Shown piece by piece: positions 54,103 through 61,328 of a stretch of DNA of 64,000 nt (its first letter is position 1; each line of letters begins with the position of its first letter). The stretch is from Salegentibacter sediminis. Lineage in GTDB: Bacteria > Bacteroidota > Bacteroidia > Flavobacteriales > Flavobacteriaceae. The notes under the pieces were generated by a model. It did not search any database, was not told where the DNA came from, and saw nothing but the letters and a program-made list of their open reading frames with translations. The position numbers and the translations under genes are program-made. The stretch covers positions 310,001 through 374,000 of the forward strand of contig NZ_MSJR01000001.1 of NCBI RefSeq assembly GCF_002078605.1, in the 5' to 3' direction.

Positions 54103-55656
54103 GTGGGATTTAGCGAGATTGATATTTTACAGATTGAAGAGAAAGGATTAAGTTCAAAAGAAGTAGAACGCCAAATTAAATTATTTGAGAAAGGAAATAT
54201 AAAGGTAGATATTCAGAAGGCTGCGACCCCGGGGAATGGGATCTTTGTTTATTCTGAAAGCGAGAAGAAAGATCTGATCGCTCATTATGAGAACAAGATC
54301 ATTCACCTAAACCCTCTAAAGTTTGTACCTGCCTCGGGAGCTGCTACCAGGATGTTTAAAGCTCTGCATAATTTCACCGATGAATTTGATCCTGAACAGG
54401 AAAGTTTAAGGGCCTACCTGGACCGCAAGGAAGATGCTTCCCTGCAGCGATTTTTTGAAAGTATTGAGAGTTTACCTTTTTATGACCAGGCGCTTAAATT
54501 AACCAGAGAAAAGTACTCCTCTTTTAACGATAAATCAAAGGACCAACAGCAATTGCTTCTCGTTAAGACCATGCTTTATGAAGATGGACTTAATCTTACC
54601 AACCTGCCAAAAGGATTGGTCCCATTTCATAGTTATAAAGACAGAATCGCTACAGCATTTGAAGAACACCTTTATGGGGCTTCAAAATACCTAAATGTAA
54701 ATGGTCTTACAAGACTGCATTTTACTGTTGCCCATGGAGATAAAGATAAATTCGAGAAGGAATTTGAGACTATTAAAGAGCGAGTGGAGAAGGCAACTAA
54801 TACCCAATTTGAGATTAGCTTTTCCTATCAGGATCCTAAAACCGATACCATTGCCGTAGATAATGATAACGAACCTTTCAGAGATGAAGAGGGGCATATC
54901 TTTTTCAGGCCCGGTGGACATGGAGCCCTAATTGAAAACCTTAATAACCAGGATGCCGATCTTATTTTCATTAAGAATATAGATAATGTGGTGGTAGAAG
55001 AGAACCTTGAGGAGGTGCTAGCATATAAAAAAATGTTGGGAGGAAAACTACTTCAGCTTCAGGAGCAAATCTTTAGTTATTTAAGCCAGTTGGACGCTGG
55101 AAATAATTCGGAAACCAAGCTTGATGAGATCGCCCATTTCATCGAAAAAGAGCTTTCCGTAGAGCTTACAACTTCTTTTAATAAATTCACAGGGGAGGAA
55201 AAAACCCAGTACTTGTGTAGAAAGCTGGATAAACCTCTACGCGTTTGTGGGATGGTGATGAATGAAGGAGAGCCCGGCGGTGGTCCATTTTTGGTGAAAG
55301 ATGAAACAGGAGAAGTGACTCTGCAAATTATTGAAGGCGCCCAAATCGATAAGGATAATATGGAGCAACTCAAGATCCTAAATAATTCTACCCACTTCAA
55401 TCCGGTAGATATCGTTTGTGGGATTTATAACTGGAAAAAAGAGAAGTACGATCTCCATCAATATGTGGATGAGCGAATGAGTTTTATCGCTCATAAAACC
55501 AAAGATGGGAAACCATTAAAAGCCCTTGAACGTCCAGGTTTGTGGAATGGAGGGATGGCCTTTTGGAATACTGTTTTTGTAGAAGTTCCGGTATCCACTT
55601 TTAATCCAGTAAAGACAGTGGCAGACTTGCTAAAACCGAATCATCGCACAAAATAG
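54103..55656 (+). CDS. DUF4301 protein, nucleotidyltransferase-like
   Basis: 517-residue cytoplasmic protein with a GTG start 2 bp after the previous gene. DUF4301 has no assigned function. Three segments look like UDP-sugar pyrophosphorylases: P-A-S-G-A-A-T-R-M-F (76-85), R-P-G-G-H-G-A-L (269-276) and K-N-I-D-N-V (291-296), which in that family are the nucleotide loop, the P-G-G-H-G loop and the metal-site N-x-D-N. A further conserved block is C-G-M-V-M-N-E-G-E-P-G-G-G-P (382-395). I infer a GT-A-like nucleotidyltransferase. Its place after a YkoF-PnuC-NadR-like run suggests a nucleotide conjugation step, but it may only share the transcript. Confidence 0.88.
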   Translation: MGFSEIDILQIEEKGLSSKEVERQIKLFEKGNIKVDIQKAATPGNGIFVYSESEKKDLIAHYENKIIHLNPLKFVPASGAATRMFKALHNFTDEFDPEQESLRAYLDRKEDASLQRFFESIESLPFYDQALKLTREKYSSFNDKSKDQQQLLLVKTMLYEDGLNLTNLPKGLVPFHSYKDRIATAFEEHLYGASKYLNVNGLTRLHFTVAHGDKDKFEKEFETIKERVEKATNTQFEISFSYQDPKTDTIAVDNDNEPFRDEEGHIFFRPGGHGALIENLNNQDADLIFIKNIDNVVVEENLEEVLAYKKMLGGKLLQLQEQIFSYLSQLDAGNNSETKLDEIAHFIEKELSVELTTSFNKFTGEEKTQYLCRKLDKPLRVCGMVMNEGEPGGGPFLVKDETGEVTLQIIEGAQIDKDNMEQLKILNNSTHFNPVDIVCGIYNWKKEKYDLHQYVDERMSFIAHKTKDGKPLKALERPGLWNGGMAFWNTVFVEVPVSTFNPVKTVADLLKPNHRTK

Positions 55657-55660
55657 AATA

Positions 55661-56062
55661 GTGGACGAAGAAAGGATAATTCACGAGTTAAAGTTCAAGG
55701 CGGTCAGGAGTTCGGGGGCTGGTGGTCAACATGTTAATAAAACATCATCAAAGGTTGAGCTCCATTTTCCGGTGGAGTTTTCTGAAGCTTTATCAGAAGA
55801 AGAAAAAACCAGGATTCTTAGAAAACTGGCTAACAGGATAACCGGGGCCGGGGAGTTGGTACTTCAGAGTGATACTTCCCGTAGCCAGCATAAAAATAAG
55901 GAGGATGTTATTCTTCGTTTTTTAAACTTGATTAAGGATGCCCTTAGAAAGCGAAAACCACGAAAAAAGACAAAACCTTCTCGTGCAGCCCGGGAAAAAC
56001 GTTTAAAGAAAAAGAAAATCCAGGCAGAGAAAAAGGCAGGAAGAAAAAATCCACTTCAATAA
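55661..56062 (+). CDS. arfB: Peptidyl-tRNA hydrolase ArfB (YaeJ)
   Basis: 133-residue ribosome-rescue release factor that hydrolyses peptidyl-tRNA on stalled ribosomes. The catalytic GGQ motif is at residues 21-23 in S-S-G-A-G-G-Q-H-V-N-K, and the C-terminal tail is long and basic (R-K-R-K-P-R-K-K-T-K-P-S-R), as needed to enter the mRNA channel. Start is GTG, 4 bp after DUF4301. The next 470 bp hold no gene. Confidence 0.95.
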   Translation: MDEERIIHELKFKAVRSSGAGGQHVNKTSSKVELHFPVEFSEALSEEEKTRILRKLANRITGAGELVLQSDTSRSQHKNKEDVILRFLNLIKDALRKRKPRKKTKPSRAAREKRLKKKKIQAEKKAGRKNPLQ

Positions 56063-56534
56063 AACAAGAAGCTGTGGATAATTTCTACACAAATGTGGAA
56101 ATTGATAAGGAATTCCCCAGGTTTTTAAACTTGATTCTTCGGGGGTAAATGTCTAAGAGTTTAGTCCTCAGTTAAGTGCCTATAGGGGCTAATAGTGGTA
56201 CGGTTTTCACTTAATGTATTAAGAGTTTGATAAAAACTTGATTCAAACTAACTAAACACAACAGCGTGGATAACTGTTGTATAATTTAGATTTTCGGAGA
56301 AAAAAGGGGTCTTAGGACCTCTTTTTTATTTGTGTGTGTTCTCAACTGTGGAATTATGGTGGAAATTTCTACATAATGAATTCTTAAATTAAGTGAAATT
56401 CCACATAAAATAATCGGGATTATTAATTATAAATTCAGGAAAATCCTTTATTTTCAAGGGTTTGCGAAGAATTTAACGAAATTGGTATAATTATTCCTGT
56501 AAAGCTTACAACTAAAACTTAAAAATAGATAATC
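56063..56534. other. AT-rich intergenic stretch with DnaA-box-like motifs and an orphan terminator
   Basis: No coding frame is supported here. It contains one exact DnaA box in reverse orientation (tgtggataa, 56073-56081), an 8/9 match (cgtggataa, 56265-56273) and weaker TGTGGA-type copies near 56094, 56347 and 56399. The 8/9 box sits exactly in the loop of a 7-bp inverted repeat acaacag/ctgttgt. A terminator lies at 56300-56329. The segment 56370-56440 is strongly AT-rich. Confidence 0.5.
56300..56329 (+). terminator. Orphan terminator in the arfB-56535 gap
   Basis: 12-bp stem aaaaaaggggtc / gacctctttttt (one G-U pair), TTAG loop, ending in T. It is about 240 bp past arfB, so either arfB has a long 3' untranslated region or an unrecognised short transcript ends here. 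Confidence 0.75.
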
Positions 56535-56870
56535 ATGAAAAAGTTAGGATTAAGCTTACTGGCAGTAACCGCAATGTTTTTTTATTCTGAAAATGTAAAC
56601 GCTCAGGTTGAGGGTGAGGTAGAAGCGGAGGTAGAAACTCATGCTCAGGAACAGTCAGATTTCAAAGAAATTGATGTAGTAGCACTTCCACAACCAGTTA
56701 AGGATGCTGTAATGAGCGATTTTAATGGTGCCGTAACCGAGGAAGCCTGGGTAAAGGAAAAAGACGGAAAAACAATCTATAAACTATCACTTAATGTAGA
56801 GGGTGAGAAAAAGAAAGTTTATGTAGATCAGGATGGTAACTGGATAGATAAAGAAGACAAGGATAAATAA
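56535..56870 (+). CDS. Small secreted PepSY-like protein
   Basis: 111-residue exported protein. Signal peptide M-K-K-L-G-L-S-L-L... ends near N-V-N-A-Q (about residue 24). An acidic Val/Glu-rich segment follows (V-E-G-E-V-E-A-E-V-E), then one PepSY-like unit (about 42-108) with P-Q-P-V-K-D-A-V, W-V-K-E-K-D-G-K-T-I-Y-K-L-S-L and V-Y-V-D-Q-D-G-N-W. The closest group is the putative beta-lactamase-inhibitor-like PepSY (DUF2874) family of Bacteroidota. Function is unknown. Confidence 0.85.
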   Translation: MKKLGLSLLAVTAMFFYSENVNAQVEGEVEAEVETHAQEQSDFKEIDVVALPQPVKDAVMSDFNGAVTEEAWVKEKDGKTIYKLSLNVEGEKKKVYVDQDGNWIDKEDKDK

Positions 56871-57178
56871 ACCAAAACTAATTAGCTAACCAACTTTGAA
56901 TCCGCCATATTTCACCCTATCCTGGAATAAGGCGGTTTTAAAAACATTAGCCGAAGTTTTAGAGACGCCAACTCTTTCGGCAACGGAACAATCAGGATTT
57001 TTTATATCCCCTACGTGGGTTTTGAAATTGAGCAAAACGACTTGCAGAGAATCAGGATTCTTTGATCAACTAACACTTTAAAAGAGTCGTTTAGTAAGGT
57101 GTTGAAAAGATATTCTGGATTTTTCCGTAAAATGGATACCACTTAATAAGCGACAAGTATAATTTTTAGATTTGTCAG

Positions 57179-57211
57179 AAAAAGAGATCAATAAGATTGA
57201 TCTCTTTTTTT
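57179..57211 (+). terminator. Terminator upstream of NtrC-type regulator
   Basis: Perfect 13-bp stem aaaaagagatcaa (57179-57191) / ttgatctcttttt (57197-57209), 5-nt loop, T run. It is 310 bp from the PepSY-like gene, so it may end that transcript or a separate short one. Confidence 0.88.
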
Positions 57212-57247
57212 TATGCTTAATTTTAAAAACTGTGAACCTAAGATTGT

Positions 57248-57255
57248 TAAATTTG
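57248..57255 (+). promoter_or_regulatory. -7 box for NtrC-type regulator
   Basis: TAAATTTG, exact TAnnTTTG followed by GC, 28 bp before the ATG at 57284; no clear -33 element. Confidence 0.5.
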
Positions 57256-57283
57256 CACTATACATTTTAATTCAGCATTATTT

Positions 57284-58630
57284 ATGACTAAAATCCTCAT
57301 AGTAGAAGATGATGTCGCTTTCGGCACGATGCTTAAGACGTTTTTACAAAAAAGAAACTATGAGGTGGGGCTTGCTTTTACGGCTTCAGAAGCATTAAAG
57401 AATATAAATGATAAGGATTTTGATCTGATTCTTACCGATGTTCGACTTCCGGATAAAGATGGTCTCGATATCCTCAAGGAAGTGAAAGCCAAAAACACCA
57501 GGACGCAGGTTATTGTCATGACAAGCTATGCTGAAATCAGCATGGCTGTACAGGCGATGAAGGATGGAGCCTTTGATTATGTTTCTAAACCCTTTAGACC
57601 AGAATCTATTCTTCAAACCATCGAAAACGCATTAAACCATAATGAGGCAAGTGCGGCCGAAACAGTAAGGCCGGCCAAAAAAACTAAAAAAACCACATTA
57701 CAAAAAGATAGTTTTGTAAAAGGTGTAAGCGATGCCTCCCGAAAGCTTAATGACTATATTGAGCTGGTGGCTCCTACAAATATGTCGGTTCTCATTATGG
57801 GGGAAAGCGGTACGGGAAAAGAGCAGGTTGCTAAAAGTATACATTCCCAGAGTAAGAGGAAAGATGCGCCATTTATTGCGGTAGACTGTGGGGCAATTCC
57901 GCGGGAACTTGCATCCAGTGAATTTTTCGGGCACTTAAAAGGATCTTTTACCGGGGCAATAAATGATAAAACCGGGCACTTTGAAGCTGCCAATGGAGGC
58001 ACTTTATTTCTTGACGAGATCGGAAATTTAACCTATGAGCTCCAGGTCCAGTTGCTTCGCGCACTACAGGAGAGAAAGATCAAACCTGTGGGGAGTAACA
58101 ACGAAATTGAAGTTGATATTCGGGTGATCACTGCCACCAACGAAGATCTTGCCCAGGCGGTTAGAGAAGGAGAATTCAGGGAAGACCTTTATCACAGGTT
58201 GAATGAATTTTCTATTAAAGTTCCGGCACTAAAAGACAGGAAAGAAGATCTTATGATCTTTGCAGATTATTTTCTGGATGAAGCAAATATCGAACTTGAA
58301 AAAAATGTGATAGGTTTTAGCGAAGAGGCGATAGAGGCTTTTAAAAATTATAATTGGCCCGGAAATTTGCGGGAATTAAAGAATATGGTAAAGCGTGCTG
58401 TGCTTTTAACCCAGGATGATTTGATCCCGTTAAAAGTTTTGCCTCATGAAATTTCTACGGCCCAAAAAACCGAGACAGAGTATGGTCTCTTCAAAAATAA
58501 AAATGAAGAGCAACTCATCATCGAAGCCCTGGAAAAATCTGGGGGGAATAAAAGTAAAGCTGCAAGGTTACTTTCTATAGACCGTAAAACCCTTTATAAT
58601 AAACTTAAACAATATGGGATTAAACTGTGA
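57284..58630 (+). CDS. Sigma-54-dependent response regulator, NtrC family
   Basis: 448-residue transcription activator. Receiver domain (about 1-120) with acidic pocket E-D-D and phospho-acceptor Asp52 in L-T-D-V-R-L-P. AAA+ domain (about 145-380) with Walker A G-E-S-G-T-G-K-E, the sigma-54 contact loop G-S-F-T-G-A (Ser in place of Ala in the usual GAFTGA), Walker B G-G-T-L-F-L-D-E-I-G and R-E-D-L-Y-H-R-L. The C-terminal Fis-type helix-turn-helix is N-K-S-K-A-A-R-L-L-S-I-D-R-K-T-L-Y-N. The nearby convergent hybrid kinase is a likely partner. Confidence 0.95.
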   Translation: MTKILIVEDDVAFGTMLKTFLQKRNYEVGLAFTASEALKNINDKDFDLILTDVRLPDKDGLDILKEVKAKNTRTQVIVMTSYAEISMAVQAMKDGAFDYVSKPFRPESILQTIENALNHNEASAAETVRPAKKTKKTTLQKDSFVKGVSDASRKLNDYIELVAPTNMSVLIMGESGTGKEQVAKSIHSQSKRKDAPFIAVDCGAIPRELASSEFFGHLKGSFTGAINDKTGHFEAANGGTLFLDEIGNLTYELQVQLLRALQERKIKPVGSNNEIEVDIRVITATNEDLAQAVREGEFREDLYHRLNEFSIKVPALKDRKEDLMIFADYFLDEANIELEKNVIGFSEEAIEAFKNYNWPGNLRELKNMVKRAVLLTQDDLIPLKVLPHEISTAQKTETEYGLFKNKNEEQLIIEALEKSGGNKSKAARLLSIDRKTLYNKLKQYGIKL

Positions 58631-61040
58631 TCTCATTTTTCAAATTATTCAATAGCAAGCGAATATTTTTAATCAGGCTGGTAAACCCAGATTCCTCAAA
58701 ATTATTATAATTTTCAATCTCCCTTAATTTTTCGGCGATTGAATGCGCCTTCATTTGTTTAAACATAGGCAGCATTTTATGTGCAATCGAAGCCAGTTTT
58801 TCCTGGTCTTGTTGTTTAAATGCTTCCTCAAGGTCCTCCAGGTTTTTTTCTGAACTATCCAAAAAGGCGTTTATAATAATGTGCATTGCCTTTTCATCAC
58901 CTCCGGAAAACTGGTAGATCTCTTCAAGATCATATTCGGTTCCGGGTCTTTTGCTTGGTGGGAGATAATTATTAGACGCAACCTCAACCTGGAATATTTC
59001 AGCAATACTATTTAAAAGTTCCTGTGGTTTATAAGGTTTGATAAGGCTTTTTGCAAATCCTGCCTTGGTATAGAAATCGGGTTCCAGGCTTGTTCTTCCG
59101 GAGATGGCAATCACCGGAATATTCTGTATTTTGGAGTCTTCCTTAATTTGTGAGATGAGTTCCAAACCATCCATTCTTGGCATTTGAATATCGGTGAGCA
59201 CCAGATCAAATTTATCAGATTTCAATTTGTTTAAGGCGTCGTAGCCATTAAGACTGCTTTCACAGGTAAGTCCTAATGATTTAACCAGTTCCTGAGTGAG
59301 AGCCAGTTGAGAGGGTTCATCATCTACCACCAAAGCCTTTTTATTTTTAAGCGACACCGGAGGAGGGCTTGGCTCTTTTGGTTTAGCAATAGCCTTTTCC
59401 TGTTTTTTAATTTTAACAACAGGGAGATAGACGATAAATTCACTGCCGTCTCCGGGAGCGCTTATGAGGTCTAATCTTCCTTTAAGTAGAGTAGTTAGAC
59501 TCCTGGTGATGGTAAGGCCAAGACCGGTACCTCCGTATTGTTTTTCAATCTTGCTGTTTTCCTGGGAAAACTCTTCAAAGATCTCCTCCTGTTTTTCCTT
59601 CGGAATTCCAATGCCGGAATCTTTCACCGATATGATGAGGGTATAACTATCCTCAATCTCTTTCCTGAGCCCGACGCTCACTCTCACCTCTCCTTCGTGT
59701 GTGAATTTATAGGCATTGGTCACCAGATTTGCAATGATTTGCTTTATCCTGAAGGGGTCGCTCAGAACCTGGACATCGGCATCAAGCTCTATGTCTATTA
59801 TGATCTCAACATCTTTGTTGATCTCTCCCGGTAAAGAGTTATGTACAGTGTCTTCAATTAATTTTTTAGGATTAAATGGAAGCTTTTCCACCAGCATTTT
59901 TCCCGCCTCTAATTTGGACAGGTCCAGCAAATCATTAACCAGCCTAAGGATAAAATCTGAAGACTTCTTCACATGGGTTAAATAGTGATTCTGTTTATTG
60001 TTTAATTGGGTTTTCCCCATCAGGTCGGTATAACCTATTAAAGTATTCAGGGGTGATCTGAGGTCGTGAGTGATAGCTGCCATAAATTGTTCCCTGCTCT
60101 TTAAAAGGGATTCGGCAAAGGTTTTGGCTTCTTCCAGTTGACTCCGATAACGTTGGCTGCGGCTAACATCCTTTATGATGAGAAATAGAAAAACCAGAAA
60201 AATGATAAAACTCAATGAGCCCGCTGCGATCATTATTATAGAGGTATCTTTCAGCATCTTTTCTGAAGTTTCGGCTCGGTTTAGCGAGGCTTCCCGTTCT
60301 TCCTGTTCTATGGTTGCCAGTACGCTTCGAAGTTGCTGGTTCAGAATTAAATCGTTATCCAACAATTCATTTTCTTTCTGATTGATTTGCTGGCGGAATT
60401 GCTGGTTGGCGGTTTCAAGTTCACTTAACACATTTTTTACCGAACCGATAAGTGAATCGGCAGTTCGGTTGGTTAGCCTTTCTGCATTGTCTTCTTCAGA
60501 AAATTCCAGTAATCGTATTAAAACTCTTCGTTGATGAGGTTCGAGATTGGCAAACCGCTTTTCGTAATTATTGGCATTAAAAGACGGGTCTACCTTACGT
60601 AGTTCTTCGATTACCTGGGTATAATAACTAGTATTTCGGTCCTGTTCTCTTAATTTCAGTAATTCACTAAGGTTGTTGGTTTTTCTTGAAAGCAGGGCAG
60701 AGATACTGTCCAGCTCTGTTTTCATTTGGGTATCGTGATATGATTCTTTTAGCAGGCCAATATTCTCCCGAATGGAGTCTAAATGGTCCTGATATTCCTC
60801 AAGATCACTTTCATCGCCAGTCTGGATGAGGCGCCGACTAATATTCTCGGTTTCATATAACTCTGTAGTGATGTCGCTAACCAGGAAGAGTTTCTCGTTA
60901 TTACTGGTATTGGAATCGGCGAGATTGGTATAAGCCACCACCTGGGTATAGCCGAACCAGACCGAAAGAGCTGCCAGGGCAGCTATTAGGAAATATCCGG
61001 CAACCACTTTAAAGGTTATAGAACGCTTGGTGTTTCGCAT
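58620..61040 (-). CDS. Hybrid sensor histidine kinase with receiver and Hpt domains
   Basis: 806-residue inner-membrane sensor kinase. TM1 at about 9-33, an alpha-helical periplasmic sensor (about 35-265) predicted as coiled coil, TM2 at about 268-292. HisKA with phospho-accepting His325 in A-A-I-T-H-D-L-R-S-P, HATPase (about 430-545; G-T-G-L-G-L-T-I), receiver with Asp617 in L-V-L-T-D-I-Q-M-P, and a C-terminal Hpt domain with His754 in I-A-H-K-M-L-P-M. It can run a full phosphorelay within one protein. The ligand is unknown. Its 3' end overlaps the end of the NtrC-type regulator by 11 bp. Confidence 0.95.
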   Translation of the reverse strand: MRNTKRSITFKVVAGYFLIAALAALSVWFGYTQVVAYTNLADSNTSNNEKLFLVSDITTELYETENISRRLIQTGDESDLEEYQDHLDSIRENIGLLKESYHDTQMKTELDSISALLSRKTNNLSELLKLREQDRNTSYYTQVIEELRKVDPSFNANNYEKRFANLEPHQRRVLIRLLEFSEEDNAERLTNRTADSLIGSVKNVLSELETANQQFRQQINQKENELLDNDLILNQQLRSVLATIEQEEREASLNRAETSEKMLKDTSIIMIAAGSLSFIIFLVFLFLIIKDVSRSQRYRSQLEEAKTFAESLLKSREQFMAAITHDLRSPLNTLIGYTDLMGKTQLNNKQNHYLTHVKKSSDFILRLVNDLLDLSKLEAGKMLVEKLPFNPKKLIEDTVHNSLPGEINKDVEIIIDIELDADVQVLSDPFRIKQIIANLVTNAYKFTHEGEVRVSVGLRKEIEDSYTLIISVKDSGIGIPKEKQEEIFEEFSQENSKIEKQYGGTGLGLTITRSLTTLLKGRLDLISAPGDGSEFIVYLPVVKIKKQEKAIAKPKEPSPPPVSLKNKKALVVDDEPSQLALTQELVKSLGLTCESSLNGYDALNKLKSDKFDLVLTDIQMPRMDGLELISQIKEDSKIQNIPVIAISGRTSLEPDFYTKAGFAKSLIKPYKPQELLNSIAEIFQVEVASNNYLPPSKRPGTEYDLEEIYQFSGGDEKAMHIIINAFLDSSEKNLEDLEEAFKQQDQEKLASIAHKMLPMFKQMKAHSIAEKLREIENYNNFEESGFTSLIKNIRLLLNNLKNEITV

Positions 61041-61113
61041 AACTTAAATTCCGCTAAAATTACACCAATTAAATGAAATGCAATAAAATTATGGGATTTC
61101 CCAAAAAGCTTTA

Positions 61114-61121
61114 TACATTTG
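61114..61121 (+). promoter_or_regulatory. Promoter -7 box for TPP riboswitch and TonB receptor
   Basis: TACATTTG fits TAnnTTTG; TATG at 61090-61093 lies 20 nt upstream in the place of the -33 element. The start of transcription would be about 61128, right at the 5' edge of the riboswitch. Confidence 0.55.
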
Positions 61122-61128
61122 CTGCAAA

Positions 61129-61228
61129 TCTCACAAGGGGTGCCTTTTAAAAGAGGCTGAGATCATACCCAATGAACCTGGGCAGGTAATGCTGCCAAGG
61201 GATGGCGCAAAATGCGCTAAGTATGTAC
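61129..61228 (+). promoter_or_regulatory. TPP riboswitch (THI element)
   Basis: Leader RNA binding thiamine pyrophosphate. The conserved core elements are in order: a-g-g-g-g-t-g near 61136, the pyrimidine-sensing c-t-g-a-g-a at 61157-61162, t-a-c-c-c at 61166-61170, g-a-a-c-c-t-g near 61174-61180, and the pyrophosphate-helix g-g-g-a-t-g-g near 61199-61205. A small hairpin gcgca/tgcgc (61205-61217) follows. It is directly upstream of a terminator and a TonB receptor gene, so TPP should switch off expression of the receptor. Confidence 0.93.
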
Positions 61229-61272
61229 TCCTGAAAATGCCAAAACACCGGTGGGCAATTTCAGGATTTTTT
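61229..61272 (+). terminator. Riboswitch expression-platform terminator
   Basis: Stem tcctgaaa (61229-61236) / tttcagga (61259-61266), with an internal tgcc / ggca pair across one mismatch, then six T. It lies between the TPP aptamer and the gene, as expected for transcriptional control. Confidence 0.9.
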
Positions 61273-61328
61273 ATTTAATAACAACTATAGAATAATCGCC
61301 CCTTTTATTCGTAATAAATATTTTACGA

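Larger units (their letters stand above)
56871..57283. other. Intergenic stretch without a supported gene
   Basis: 413 bp between the PepSY-like gene and the NtrC-type regulator. A short open frame (56896-57081) has no good start or recognisable product, and I do not call it. A loose stem ccgcc/ggcgg (56902-56935) could end the upstream gene. The 9-mer atcaggatt occurs twice exactly 60 bp apart (56991 and 57051), and a 7/9 variant lies at 57113. A strong terminator and a promoter box for 57284 lie at the right end. Confidence 0.5.

Noticed and set aside
56896-57081. Short plus-strand frame in the gap before the NtrC-type gene
   Set aside because: Starts at a weak codon inside a possible terminator stem, with no recognisable domain; the repeated S-G-F-F only reflects the DNA 9-mer repeat.
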